A program made the translations under genes and the position numbers. Of a stretch of DNA of 64,000 nucleotides, positions 1 to 12,500 are shown one piece after another. The DNA is from Xiphias gladius (Eukaryota; Chordata; Actinopteri; Istiophoriformes; Xiphiidae): positions 832,501-896,500 of the forward strand of contig NC_053416.1 in the NCBI RefSeq assembly GCF_016859285.1, written 5' to 3'. How positions within the stretch are numbered: the stretch's first letter is position 1; each line of letters starts with the position of its first letter. Under the pieces are notes generated by a model. The model saw only the letters and a list, made by a program, of their open reading frames with translations, was not told where the DNA came from and searched no databases.

Positions 1-1211
1 AAGGAAGAGCGTAATAGTAGTATAGTAATCGATTAATCTCATCATTGTTTTCTCTATTAACCGTCTGCTCTGTGAAATGTCTGAAAGAACATTCACAGGC
101 AAGATTCACATCGCATCTCAATGCAAATATGCCGTTCCTAGGTGAACCACAGACTTTGTCTCGCAATATTAAGCCACATAAATCAAAGAGCTGCCACTTC
201 TTATACAATTAACAGCAGAATAAAGCACCTCTAAGTCACACAACACATATGTATAAACAAAATAAAGTCTCTACTACCCGACCCACAGCCGCCACGTCTA
301 CGGCGTGCTCTCATGAATTAATCTCAGGTTCCAAAACAAATCTGAAAGCAAACTGCTCAATAAGGTCGTTGTTATAACGGTGTTAGCCTGGCTAATATTA
401 GCTTAGCATCAAGAAAATGGAAATGGTCTTATAAGCTAATTAAGGTTACCATGAGGCTACTGTAAGAGCCCTTACCTTAAGTCATGCGTGCAGTCAAACA
501 CTAGCCGCCCAGAGACGACCCTCCATTCAGCCCTCTGCACAGAACCCGGGAGGCGGTTCTCATGTCAGTCCTCGTGACTCTACTCGCAGCCTCTCTGCCT
601 ATAAACAATAATGATAAATAATCAAATATAAGCAGTCCATTCAGCCTCTCTGCCTATAACTATAGTGTAGATTAACCCAGAGAAGCTAAAGGCGCTTTAA
701 AACAGAGTGTCAGATTTGTGAAACCATTATTCTAATTGTGAAAGCACAAAAAAAAAATTTTTTTTTTAAATGGAGAATCAGTCGCTTTAAGCTGAACTTT
801 GTCACACAATACTCAAGTGAGATTCTAACACTATTTAAGTTGTAGTGCTTTCATTTACGTGAAGGACAGTTGGTTTGGTAACATATAGAGGTTCAGTAGG
901 CGGGAAAAGGCATCAGGCTATTTCCTGGAGGCAGTGTAAACTAGATTTGTTTCGATTGCACAAAAATACCAGTGGATAATACCTGTTTGTTGACTTTGGG
1001 GCCAGCACTAGTTAGTGAACACTGCAGCTCCAGTTTTTTTGGTTTTTTTTAGCTAGTTGTCCACAATGTCTTCAATGTTGCATTTCCTGTAATATGAGAC
1101 ATTTCCCTACTAAGTTTTTGATCTTTATTTTCTCCTGATACAGAACGTGAGTGAATATACTTCCAAAAACAAAACAAAAAAATAAATAATCATATAAAAG
1201 TGTTCCGCTTC
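1..1211. other. intergenic; no gene recognised
   Basis: No protein exon can be supported here. The minus strand has a good donor (ACTTAAG|GTAAG, exon side ending at 476) preceded by a moderately GC-rich block up to about 600. This could be a noncoding first exon of a gene running off the left edge, but nothing else supports it. The rest is AT-rich with short homopolymers (A9/T9 near 748-767). Confidence 0.3.
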
Positions 1212-1293
1212 CGCTGCGAGCAGGGTTCGAACCTGCGCGGGGAGACCCCATTGGATTTCAAGTCCAACGCCTTAACCACTCGGCCATCGCAGC
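1212..1293 (-). tRNA. trnaS-UGA: tRNA-Ser (anticodon UGA)
   Basis: The minus strand folds as an 82-nt class II tRNA. The acceptor GCTGCGA pairs with TCGCAGC, the A box is TGGCCGAGTGG, and the anticodon stem TTGGA/TCCAA encloses a loop with TGA. A long variable arm (GGGGTCTCCCC) follows, as expected for serine, then a B box GGTTCGAACCC. There is no intron. A TTTT run lies about 13 bases past the 3' end as a Pol III terminator. It looks functional. Confidence 0.96.
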
Positions 1294-1439
1294 TGGCGTC
1301 AAGTACTTAACGACGATCCTATTTGTTCCTGTCTCCCCGTCACATATTTTTCTGATTTTCTATACTAAGCCGATTTAAAGTGTGAAACCATAAAGGCGTA
1401 TGAAGACGTAAATGCTGTTAAAGGCTTCTGTTCTGTTTT

Positions 1440-1800
1440 CGGCTGCTGTTAACGGCGGAGCTGGTGAACACCGGGAAAAGCGGTACGGGGGACGGGGACG
1501 GTCCCGGATCGCCCCCTAGAGAAGAAGCCGTTCGGCGACAGTATAAAGTTGCTTACGGGACTAATTTAGATGGTGCGAGCTCGCTGGGCGGCAGGTGAAC
1601 GTCTCAGCTACAGTTCGGGAGTGTTAACGTGGATGTCAGGCCGGTGTAAAGGAACAAAAACACGAGTTAGTCCGATAAAGTGGCGGCGAGTCCCGGTAAA
1701 CTCAGCGCAGTCCAGGTAAAAAGCAAGATGGCGTTTTGTTGCCTGCTGCCATGCTGCCCCGCGGCTCGGTGCTGCCGCCAGTGGCCAGAAGCTGCATTAC
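1440..1800. promoter_or_regulatory. CpG-rich promoter-like stretch
   Basis: This stretch is denser in CpG and GC than its neighbours. It holds a YY1-like AAGATGGCG at 1725-1733, a CTCF-like core near 1508-1518 (minus), and a 35-codon frame from ATG 1728 rich in cysteine that ends in the AT-rich flank. No downstream exon could be linked to it. It may be the start of an unrecognised transcript or an alternative NLR promoter; this is inference from composition only. Confidence 0.3.
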
Positions 1801-2084
1801 AAAAATACAAAAATACACATCGAGAATAATCTGTAGCCAATCAAAGCCTTTCCCGGTCAGCGCCGTCCAGGTGCTTCAGCTAAAGTTAAAACTAGTCAGC
1901 TATTTTTGATGGTTAAACCACTGCCGTGACTTTGACATCAAGTCTGCAATATACCGGACTGCTCTGAAGGCACCGCATGTCAAAGGCTTCCGTTGTGTGC
2001 TGCACCTTCCATTATGCCTGTAATACTTTGTCTTCCATGAAAGTTCTACAAAGTGGTAGCTCCTGCAGATAAAGGTTTAATAAA

Positions 2085-2735
2085 CTTAAGTGGTGGAGGA
2101 AGAGAAGTATTCAGGTCCTTTGCTTACGCAAAAAGTACTAATACCACACTGTAAAAATACTCAATCGCAAGTAAAAGTCCTGCATTGAAAATGTTGTAAG
2201 TGTCATCAGAAGCATGTTAGGCGAGGCAAGTTTATTCAGCACTTGTTTATTTTATGATTTTACTTCTGGATTCACCTGCTGACTGAGTTCTTGACTAATC
2301 CCTTGATTGTTTGGTTTGTAAAAATTCAGAAAATAGTGAGAAATACTGTCACATTTAGCCAGAGCCCAAAGTGACACCTTCGCAGTGTTTGCTTTTTTCA
2401 AAATTGTCAGTGTGTTGTTAAAATTATTAAAATAGTTGAAAGGAGAAAGCAGCATATTTTCTCATTTGAGAAGCTGGAACGATGTTTTTATATTTATATG
2501 AAAAAATATTCAAAGGATTATCAAAATAGTTGCCAATTAATTTTCTGTCAGTAGCTTAATCAGCTAACAGTTTCAGCTGTACTTGTTGGGTAAATTACTT
2601 TATGACAAATCATCATCTTTTATCTTCATGTGTTGATATGCAAAAGTCTTCATTTGTAAAGTATCTAGTAATTAAAGCTGTTGAATGAAAAAAGCTACAT
2701 TGAGTGCAGTACTTTTAAGTACTTAGTTAGATTAC
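2085..2735. repeat. composite dispersed repeat (MITE-like)
   Basis: The left end matches a repeat common in fish genomes that begins GTGGTGGAGGAAG.AAGTATTC and contains TACCACACTGTAAAAATACTC. The right end (about 2650-2735) has the matching AGTACTTTTAAGTACTTAG end. Between them, 2455-2590 resembles a hAT-type MITE end (TTATCAAAATAGTTGCC.ATTAATTTTCTGTC). It is assigned from remembered family sequences, so the family label is tentative. Weaker inverted relatives lie at about 4590-4785 and 46003-46095. Confidence 0.55.
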
Positions 2736-3525
2736 ATCGCTGCAAAACCTGGATACAAAGTTTTCATATTTCTCCATGCCAACACAACTTTAGAGCCCAT
2801 AATTTAGATGTACAACGGCTCGGCCAGGTGTCTCCATTCAATGTTTATTTGACCTGAATCTACGTGAAACAAGCTGCTCGTCTTCCTCTGAACTCATCAG
2901 CTCAGCGACAGTATCTCGTCTCGTTTGATCCAAGTCTTCTCTGGTCCGACGGGACTGGTCAGACTGGTTTGCTGGAGTTACGACGGTGTGGCAGCAGACA
3001 CAGCGGGTGAAGGGGAAGTAAACGGCAGCTGTCACCTCCTATAAATGAAGCTTTTGTTTAACACAGAAATCGTAATCTGTAATTCTAAAGAAAAGTAATG
3101 AGGTGACAAACATTCCTAACACATCGTATCTCAGTCATTGAATCTTTCCCCTTCCTGAGCAGTGGACAGCCTGCAGGCACAGACCTCCACCAATCAGACG
3201 GTGGGACAGGACCCCTCTATTAGCCTGAGAGGTGAAGCCTGAGAGGCACCGCACAGGGCAAAGAAGGTCCTTTAATCACAAACATCTCTTCGTAGATCAG
3301 AAAACAAACTTAGGCGTAAAAACCAGTAATAACCAAATCCTCTCTTGTGTTGACTTGATGTTCCTGGATGCTGTCCCCCCTTCCCGACAGCAGACACACC
3401 TGCTTTTGTGCACTTTGCAGAAGAGGCGGAGTTCATCTCAATTAAAGTCTAAACTTACTCAAAAAACCAGTGGAAATTCTTTCACTGTCAGTCACACCAC
3501 ACCACCTGACAGTGGCGGCAGCAGC
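2736..3525. other. upstream flank of the NLR gene
   Basis: No exon is recognised here. The 3' part is the likely 5' UTR/promoter side of the NLR gene beginning at 3526. I see no clear TATA box, and short open frames on both strands have no family features. Confidence 0.4.
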
Positions 3526-6500
3526 ATGGAAAGGTGCGTACACGTTGATGTTGACTGTAGGTCCAACTGTCCGTGGGTTTTTATTTATCTGCTGAAAATA
3601 GTTTCAGGGTTTGTAAGGAAGTGAGTCCTATTTTATAATGTCTTCTTTATATAATTTAATTAAAGATTTTGTGTTAAATGTCAGCGGAGATCCCAAAGTT
3701 TCCAAAGACACCGAATCTGTCAGGCTGAATTTTGGGGGAAATGCGTCTAAAATAATCCACGGCTCCATTCGATGGAATGTTGCAGCCATAAAAACATGGA
3801 GCCATGTGGTTTGATATTACACTGTAAACACCGAGGAGCTGGATCAACATGATGTCCGATGAAACCGCCCACGGTGTGAGGAAACCGTAACTTGGGAGGA
3901 TTTTTAGGGCATAAATGGGGGTTTAAAAGGTCTCCTCACAGCTGCCTGGGGGGAAGTCTAAGAGCTGTCTCCCTTCAGATCCAGAACCAGACAGATCACA
4001 TTCCATGCAGGCGGCTTCGGGCTCTTTATCATGGGCTCGGCCGACTAGTCCACTAACATTGACAAGTCATTTCCTCTCCACAGAATCATGTTTATTTTCC
4101 CTTTTTCTTGTGAGGTGATGAAAAGGACAACATATTATTAAAATGAGGAACTTCTTTATGGAGGAAGTGGAAAGGAAAAATGGGAAATGTCATTTCCCTC
4201 CCTGCTGTTCTTCTTCTCTGTCCAAAGGTTAGATTCTCCTACACCTGAATCTAAATCTGAACCTGAACCTGAACCCAGCTGGGTTTCCACGAGGAGACGT
4301 CGCTCAACAGATGGACGGCAAGATATGTGAGTTAACTGTTATTATTAATAAAATAATGGAAAGTGCTTTTCTGGTCAAAAGCAGAATAAAAACAACGGCG
4401 CTAGTAATAAATGTCGGGAGCTAAAAGCTCCGTAGTACCACACGACCAACCGTGTACTGAAGTATCATTTCGAGGTATTTGTACTATCCCTGAGAATTTC
4501 CATCTTATGCTACTTCATAGTTCAGAGGGAAATGACTGTAACTTTCACCCCACAACTTTACTTCACACATACAGTGACCGGCTACTTTTCAGATGTTGAT
4601 TCAAAAAACAAAAATATCGTCCGTTTTTTAAAGGTTTGAGGTACATTTTGTGGCCTGTACTTCTGTGATCTCACTTCAGTAAAAATTTGAATGCAGACTA
4701 TATGTAATGGAGTATTTTGACTCTGTGGTTTTGCCACTTTTACTGACGTAGATGATCAGAATCCTTGTTTCACCACCGCTACAAAATAGAGATTAAAGTG
4801 CGTCAGGCCAAAAGCTGCGGGAGGACTGCTCCATTGTTGAAAAAAGAAGTCAGTTAAAAGCAGAGCAGAGGTGTTTGGTATAGAAATACTCTCTTATATG
4901 TGTCAAATCTGTTCTGCTGCTTCCTGGGTTTCTATCAGGATCCCTCAGCAGAGACCGGACTCTCCTGTCCCCAGCTGTGTGTCCATGAAGAGTGACCGGT
5001 CTATGGGTCATCCTATTACTTTCAGAAGTGGATGCCACTCCACTGATAAAAGGTAAGGATTTCAAATGTGACTGTGATGAGGATGTAACCGGATGAGTTG
5101 TGTGAATCAGGTTTTCAGTCGTAATACACCGTATATAGATTTGATCCCGTTGTTCTTCGTCTGAGACCATGGTGCAGTGACGTGAGCAAGATCCTGATGT
5201 GCCACATTCCGGTTTTGCCATCTTATTTGAACTCTGCTGCTGGAGGCGGCCGGTGCGGCCACTGGTTCGGCTGAAGAATGGGGCTCCGGAGATTTCCCTT
5301 TATGCCCAGACCAGTCTGGCAGGTGCGGCCTGTCCGGGGCTCGCTTCGGCGTGCTCCTGTAACGGTGCGCTGGTGTGTGGTCTGCGGCTGGAACACATGT
5401 TGGGAAACATGAGCATTTTTATATAGGACATGAGAAGAATTAAGAAGATACAGATTTTAAATGATGCATACCAGTACAAATTTGCACTGCGTGGCTCAGT
5501 ATTGTAATAATCTGGCAAACCAACTTATTCTTTATGCCTCCATACACACAAATAAACAAAGAGCTGAAAAATATTGATGAAGGTAAGATTTTGTGTTGTA
5601 AGTTAGAATATGCATGTGTAAACAACACCTGAACTGAAGACTTCCAGCGATGGCAGCTACGGCTTCACACCACTTTACACCTAAACTTCAACCAGGAAAC
5701 GGCTTTCACAGGCAAATAATCAACACTTACATTGTTTCATAGATGGACAACAACAGCATAGTCCAGATGCAAAGCTGTCCCCTTATTGTCCACTTTATCC
5801 ACAGCTCTGTGATGCTGCGGGGCCCGAGTGATGCGTCATTTTCCAACGGTAAAAGATTCCTGGAATAAAAACTCTAGCATCCGTACAATATATTCACCAC
5901 TGTTAGCTAAAGAAAACACCACAATGTGCTGTCAAGCTTCGACATGTGCGTAAATTATAAGGGTGCAGAGTCCACCTGCTCTCAATGACGAAAACCATTC
6001 TCGGTTTGAAGATTTTCCTCCTTCGTTCGTCCCTGGAACCCGAATATCTTTGGGTTTTACACCTCACCTCGTTACAAGCTTTATACGCTATTATTTGAAC
6101 TTTTGTAGATGAAACAATAAACTGATTAACGCAGTCAATCAGCATATCTATTGGTAATGAAAACAAGCTTTAGTCGCAGCCCTATGTACGATTACCTATA
6201 ACTATGTAGGATTAGAGAGTGAGTGATTTGGAACACATCCCACGCTGGTTTTGCTCCAGTGAATCTGACATTTTCCTGAGTTGTGAAGATGTTTTTCCAC
6301 CCTGCTGGGTCCCTTTTGGTTTTTAGTGATTCACAGCTGGTTTTTTTATTTTTTTTGTCACATTATGTTTTCTCCACAGAGTTGATAAGGACACATCAGA
6401 GGATCCCACTGATCATCCTGCTCAGCATCAAACAGACCTGGACTCCATATTTATGGTATGGAAATGGCCGACAGTTTATCGGAAGAAAGAATGTTATAAA

Positions 6501-9500
6501 CGAATTGATTTGCTCAAGTTCGTCTCTACGAGGAACATTTTAGACCAACGGTGGACAGTTCATGTAGCGGTTTGACTGATGATTAATTAGCACAGTGTTG
6601 TGTTTCAGCTGCTTGAAGAGAACGTAGTCGGCTTCGTAAAGAACGAGCTGAGGAAGTTTGTGAGGCTCCTGAGGCCAGGTTACCCAGAATACTTTGGGAG
6701 CGGGACGGAGGACGAGGAGGTGTCGGACGGTGAGAAAGAGGAGCAGAGGAGGAGCAGCAGAGAGGCGATTCTGAAGATCACGCTGCTCTTCCTGAGAAGA
6801 ATGAAGCAGGAGGAGCTGGCCGACTGTCTGCGGAGCAGTAAGAGGCTTTTAACAGCTTTAACAGGACAGAAAGAGAAAAGAGGCAGACGTGTACATCTGC
6901 CAGTGGTTATGAATTGTATTCATTTTATGAATAAAATACATAACCACATTTCATTACATGTGACAATGCCAACAGAGCATTGGTCACCACTACCAGTGGT
7001 TTTAATAATCCATGAATTTTCTCTGGCTCTAAAATAGCAGTTGCCAGTTTGTTGTTCATTCTGCTGGATATATATATATATATATTTTTTTTTTTTGTAT
7101 TGTAGGGTGTTGTGAACACTGCAGCCTCTAGGAGCCACTAATGCAGCAGCACTAAGACTGAAAACTGGTTGATGGTTTGCCACTGCTGTTTGACTGGAAT
7201 ATGACACATCTAATACAGCACTTGCTACTGGCATGATACGGTTTTTCACGGTTTTTCATGGCGGGACATATGCCACTGCCGTCTGCCACGTAAAAATGGC
7301 GTTCTACTCATGTTCCGCTATCATGTGCCACTTTTGACTGTCATGTACCATGTGGAATCGTACATAAGCCAAAAAAATCTGTATGACACTCATATTACAC
7401 TGGAATATGAGTGTCGTAACCAGCATACGATATGAGTGACATACAATCAGCTACTTTTCAGTCTCGCTGTTACTCAACTGGTGGGACTTTAATTTCCGCT
7501 CAATGCTGTTATTTGTTTTACGATCTTTCAGAGACTTCGGCTTTTTGCCAGCGTAAACTCAAATCTAATCTGCAGGAGAAGTTCCAGTGTGTGTTTGAGG
7601 GGGTTGCTAAAGCAGGAAACCCAACCCTTCTGAATCAGATCTACACAGAGCTCTACATCACAGAGGGAGGGACCGGAGGGGTCAATGATGAACATGAGGT
7701 CAGACAGATTGAAACCGCATCCAGGAAACCAGCCAGACCAGATACAACTATCAGACAGGAAGACGTCTTTAAAGCCTCACCTGGAAGAGATGAACCAATC
7801 AGAACAGTGGTGACGAAGGGAGTGGCCGGCATTGGGAAAACAGTCTTAACACAGAAGTTCACTCTGGACTGGGCTGAAGACAAAGCCAACCAAGACATAC
7901 AGTTCACATTTCCGTTCACCTTCAGAGAGCTGAATGTGCTGAAAGAGAAAAAGTTCAGCTTGGTGGAACTGGTTCATCACTTCTTCACTGAAACCAAAGA
8001 AGCAGGAATCTGCAGGTTTGACGAGTTCCAGGTTGTGTTCATCTTTGACGGTCTGGACGAGTGTCGACTTCCTCTGGACTTCCACAACACTGAGATCCTG
8101 ACTGATGTCACAAAGTCCACATCAGTGGACGTGCTGCTGACGAACCTCATCAGGGGGAATCTGCTTCCCTCTGCTCGCCTCTGGATAACCACACGACCTG
8201 CAGCAGCCAATCAGATCCCTCCTGAGTGTGTCGACATGGTGACAGAGGTCAGAGGGTTCACTGACCCACAGAAGGAGGAGTACTTCAGGAAGAGATTCAG
8301 AGATGAGGAGCAGGCCAGCAGGATCATCTCCCACATCAAGACATCACGAAGCCTCCACATCATGTGCCACATCCCAGTCTTCTGCTGGATCACCGCTACA
8401 GTTCTGGAGGATGTGTTGAAAACCAGGCAGGGAGGAGAGCTGCCCAAGACCCTGACTGAGATGTACATCCACTTCCTGGTGGTTCAGTCCAAACTGAAGA
8501 AGGTCAAGTATGATGGAGGAGCTGAGACAGATCCACACTGGAGTCCAGAGAGCAGGAAGATGATTGAGTCTCTGGGAAAACTGGCTTTTGAGCAGCTGCA
8601 GAAAGGAAACCTGATCTTCTACGAACCAGACCTGACAGAGTGTGGCATCAATATCAGAGAAGCCTCAGTTTACTCAGGAGTGTTCACACAGATCTTTAAA
8701 GAGGAGAGAGGGCTGTACCAGGACAAGGTCTTCTGCTTCGTCCATCTGAGTGTTCAGGAGTTTCTGGCAGCTCTTTATGTCCATCTAATATTCTTCGGCT
8801 CCGGGAATGATCTCCTGAGAGTGGAGCAATCAACCTGCCAGAGGTCTACAACAACAACAGCCTACAAATCAACAATAAAACGTTTCTACCAGACTGCTGT
8901 GGACAAGGCCGTAAAGAGTCCAAATGGACATCTGGACCTGTTCCTGCGCTTCTTCCTAGGCCTTTCGCTACAGACCAATCAGGATCTCCTACGAGGCCTG
9001 TTCATTCAGACAGGAAGTTGCTCACCTACCAATCAGGAAACAGCCCACTACATCAAGATGAAAATCAGGGAGAATCCCTGTCTAGATAAAGCATCAATCT
9101 GTTCCACTGTCTGAATGAGCTGAATGACCACTCTCTAGAGGAGGAGATTCAACAGTGCATGAGTTCAGGAAGTCTCTCCACAGGTAAACTGTCTCCTGCT
9201 CAGTGGTCAGCTCTGGTCTTCATCTTACTCTCATCAGAAAAAGATCTGGCCCTGTTTGACCTGAAGAAATACTCTGCTTCAGAGGAGGCTCTTCTGAGGC
9301 CGTTGCCAGTGGTCAAAGCCTCCAACAAATCTCTGTAGGTTTGCAGATAGACTGATTCAATGTACAGTACTTTAAATAAATAAAGGTCTACATTATTGTT
9401 TGGTCATTTTTGTTTCTCCAGGTTGAGCGTCTGTAACCTCTCAGAGAAAAGCTGTGAGGCTCTGGCTTCAGTTCTCAGCTCCCAGTCCTCTAGTCTGAGA

Positions 9501-12500
9501 GAGCTAGACCTGGGTAACAACAACCTGCAGGATTCAGGAATGAAGATATTGTCTGCTGGACTGGAGAGTCCACACTGTAGACTGGAAACTCTCAGGTAAG
9601 ATTAACTCATGCGTGCTGTTTTTGGTCAGCTAGAGAAGCCTACCACCTGGTCACACCGGCAACTTGATCTGCCGAATTCTGAAGCCGGATCATTTCGTTT
9701 CAATGGAATTACATTGAACAGTGGATTCACTCGCAGGGGCAAAGTAAATCTGTTCAATTTTTTCATGTCAAGTTCAGCTTTGGTGAACTTTAAATTGCGA
9801 ATTCGTTCCACTGACCAATCAAGCTGTCATTACAGTCCCGATCGCTGAGTGAAGGGAGAGCCGGAGAATGAAGGAAACGACCGTAGCGTATGAGCTACGT
9901 TTCACCATCCTCTTTTATTTAACCTCTTCTGGTGGAGTATAACTGCACCACAAAAGATGGATGGTTTGTCGACGGTTGCGAGACAGGAGTCAGTGGTACT
10001 AATATGTGTTTTGGAGAAGCTTTGTGAACTTATTGCCATGTCAGCAACCAAACTGACAGTTAGCAAGCTTGTTAGCTTAGGGAGCTTTATTTTCCCTCTT
10101 AAATAACTGTTAAATTTAATGATTCCAATCCTGACAACAAAATGACAGGGAGAGTTAATGTCCCAGAACAGAGGAAAACAAAGTGGGGTATTGCTAAAGC
10201 TAGAGAGATATTGTGACTGAATGGTGGGTAATGATAGCCGTGCTGATTCCTGGTGTGACCTAGCATCAAATATTTGTTTGGACGGAGCAAGAGGAGAAAG
10301 TCTTTGCCTTCCTTATTCATACAAATTTGACGGCTTGAGTGTTTTTTGCATTCTGTGAACATGTTTGTCTGTGTGTGTGGAACAACTCAAAATGAGTTTT
10401 ATTTGAGATCTTATCAGAAATTTCAATCCTTTTTCCTATTTGTTGCCCCACTACACTGTTGTTTGTTTCACCTGGCGATAAATGAAGGGACCTTTTGGGG
10501 ACTTTAAGCTTTGAGCTTTGTTTTCCTAAAACAGAAAATATTTCTACTCATTTTATCAGGTTCTATGAAACCAGTATCACAGAGAACTGCTGCCAGGTGT
10601 TCGCCTCAGTGCTTAGCTCAGAATCCTCCACTCTGAGAGAGCTGGACCTGAGTAACAACAACCTGCAGGATTCAGGATTGATGCTGGTCTGTGCTGGACT
10701 GGAGAGTCTGCACTGTAAACTGCAAATTCTAAGGTAAGCTCTCTAAGTTTGTTTCAATTGATTTGCAGTGTTTAAGTAAAAAAAAAAACAACCTCTGTTT
10801 GCTTGCAACTCACTGTTACATATTCTGCTTGATAAGTAACAGTGAGTTAAAAAAAACTGGGAATCAAACTCGTGTATCATTTATCTCTAGTTTTATTTCC
10901 CCTTTCCCAGGTTAGATTTCTGAGTAGTTTATGACATTTTTTACATTTTGGACTTTATAAGCTCAGATCTTTGGGTCCTTCAATCTCAGTAAAATGTTTA
11001 AGGTGATCAAACTTAATAAATAAGTTGTTTCCTTTTCCTATATCGATCCAGGCTCAGCGTCTGTAACCTCTCAGAGAAAAGCTGTGAAGCTATGTCCTCA
11101 GTTCTCAGCTCCCAGTCCTCTAGTCTGAGAGAGCTGGACCTGGGTAACAACAACCTGCAGGATTCAGGAGTGAAGATGCTGTCTACTGGACTGGAGAGTC
11201 CACGCTGTAAACTGGAGACTCTCAGGTAAGATTACATTATTTATGAGGGACCTCAGTGTCACATGCTTGAGTTCTTCATGACATTTATTTTTGCTGGACA
11301 GTTCGTGGGTAGCGCAGAAATCCAAAAACAGCTCATCTCGGGGGTTCATACTGGTGGAGTCAGTCATCGTCCTTGTAAATTGCCAGGACTTTGTTTACCC
11401 CACCAGGAGAAATGTTCCCTGTACAGATGTACTGCACACAATTCAGACACTGATCCTCTTCCTGCTTTCTGTCATGTTTCTATTCTTCTTTTATCAGGCT
11501 GAACAAAACCAGTCTTACAGACAAAAGCTGTCAGGAGATATCATCGGTTCTCAGCTCCCAGTCCTCTAGTCTGAGAGAGCTGGACCTGGGTAACAACGAC
11601 CTGCAGGATTCAGGAGTGAAGCTGCTGTCCACTGGACTGGAAAGTGCATACTGTAGACTGGAGACTCTCAGGTAAAGTCTTCACATTTGTTTCAGTAAAA
11701 CAACATCACAAGTTTGAGTTCACTTCGCTCAAACTAGAAACTGGAAACTTTCAGACTAGAACTCATCAAACTGTTAAACACATCACCGTTCACATCCCGA
11801 TTACCACCGGATATTATTTGTGTACTAACACTAATTTATTCCGCTTATATGATTTTTAAACAGATTATGTTCGTTAGCTTTGGCACTGTAACAATTTAGA
11901 TTCTATTTGCATATTTCATTGTCTTTTGCAGCTATGTTGCTGAAACCTACAATAGCAGAAGTTATTCTTAAGTTTTGAGACGTAGATTGAGTCCAAAAGT
12001 GTTTGCGATTGACTGCATGGGCACAATTATTTTGAAGGCAGAATGTTCTCAGGAAATCTAATATCTAGCGTGTATCGTGTGGGTTTTTAGGCTGTCAGGC
12101 TGCCTGATCACAGAGGAAGGCTGTGCCTCTCTGGCCTCAGCTCTGAGCTCCAACCCCTCCCACCTGAGGGAGCTGGACTTGAGCTACAATCATCCAGGAG
12201 ACTCGGGAGTGAAGCTGCTGTCCGCCGGACTGGAGGATCCGCACTGGAGACTGGACACTCTTAGGTAGGACTAACGTGCTGTTAGGTAGAGGCAGTGTGT
12301 TGCAAGTAACCACCGAAAAAGCAAAGACATATCACACAGTACACCAAAAACATTTGGACTAGAGTAACCAAGTGTCAGTGATCTGGATGTGATCTTACTT
12401 GCCTCCCCTCACAGGGTGGACCACGGCGGAGTCCAGAGGATGATGCCAGGTCTGAGGAAGTGTAAGTTTGGTTTGATTTGATTAATTCAAAACAAAGTAG

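Noticed and set aside
1728-1835. 35-codon cysteine-rich ORF after an AAGATGGCG motif
   Set aside because: Too short, no splice partner found and no family match; mentioned only within the CpG-rich stretch.
3232-3624. 130-codon plus-strand frame before the NLR
   Set aside because: Only eight bases of this region (3526-3533) fit the NLR gene model, and the frame has no family features.
7432-7531. Methionine-started extension of the NACHT frame
   Set aside because: It lies upstream of a phase-correct acceptor (AG 7530-7531) and does not resemble the family; it is intron read-through.
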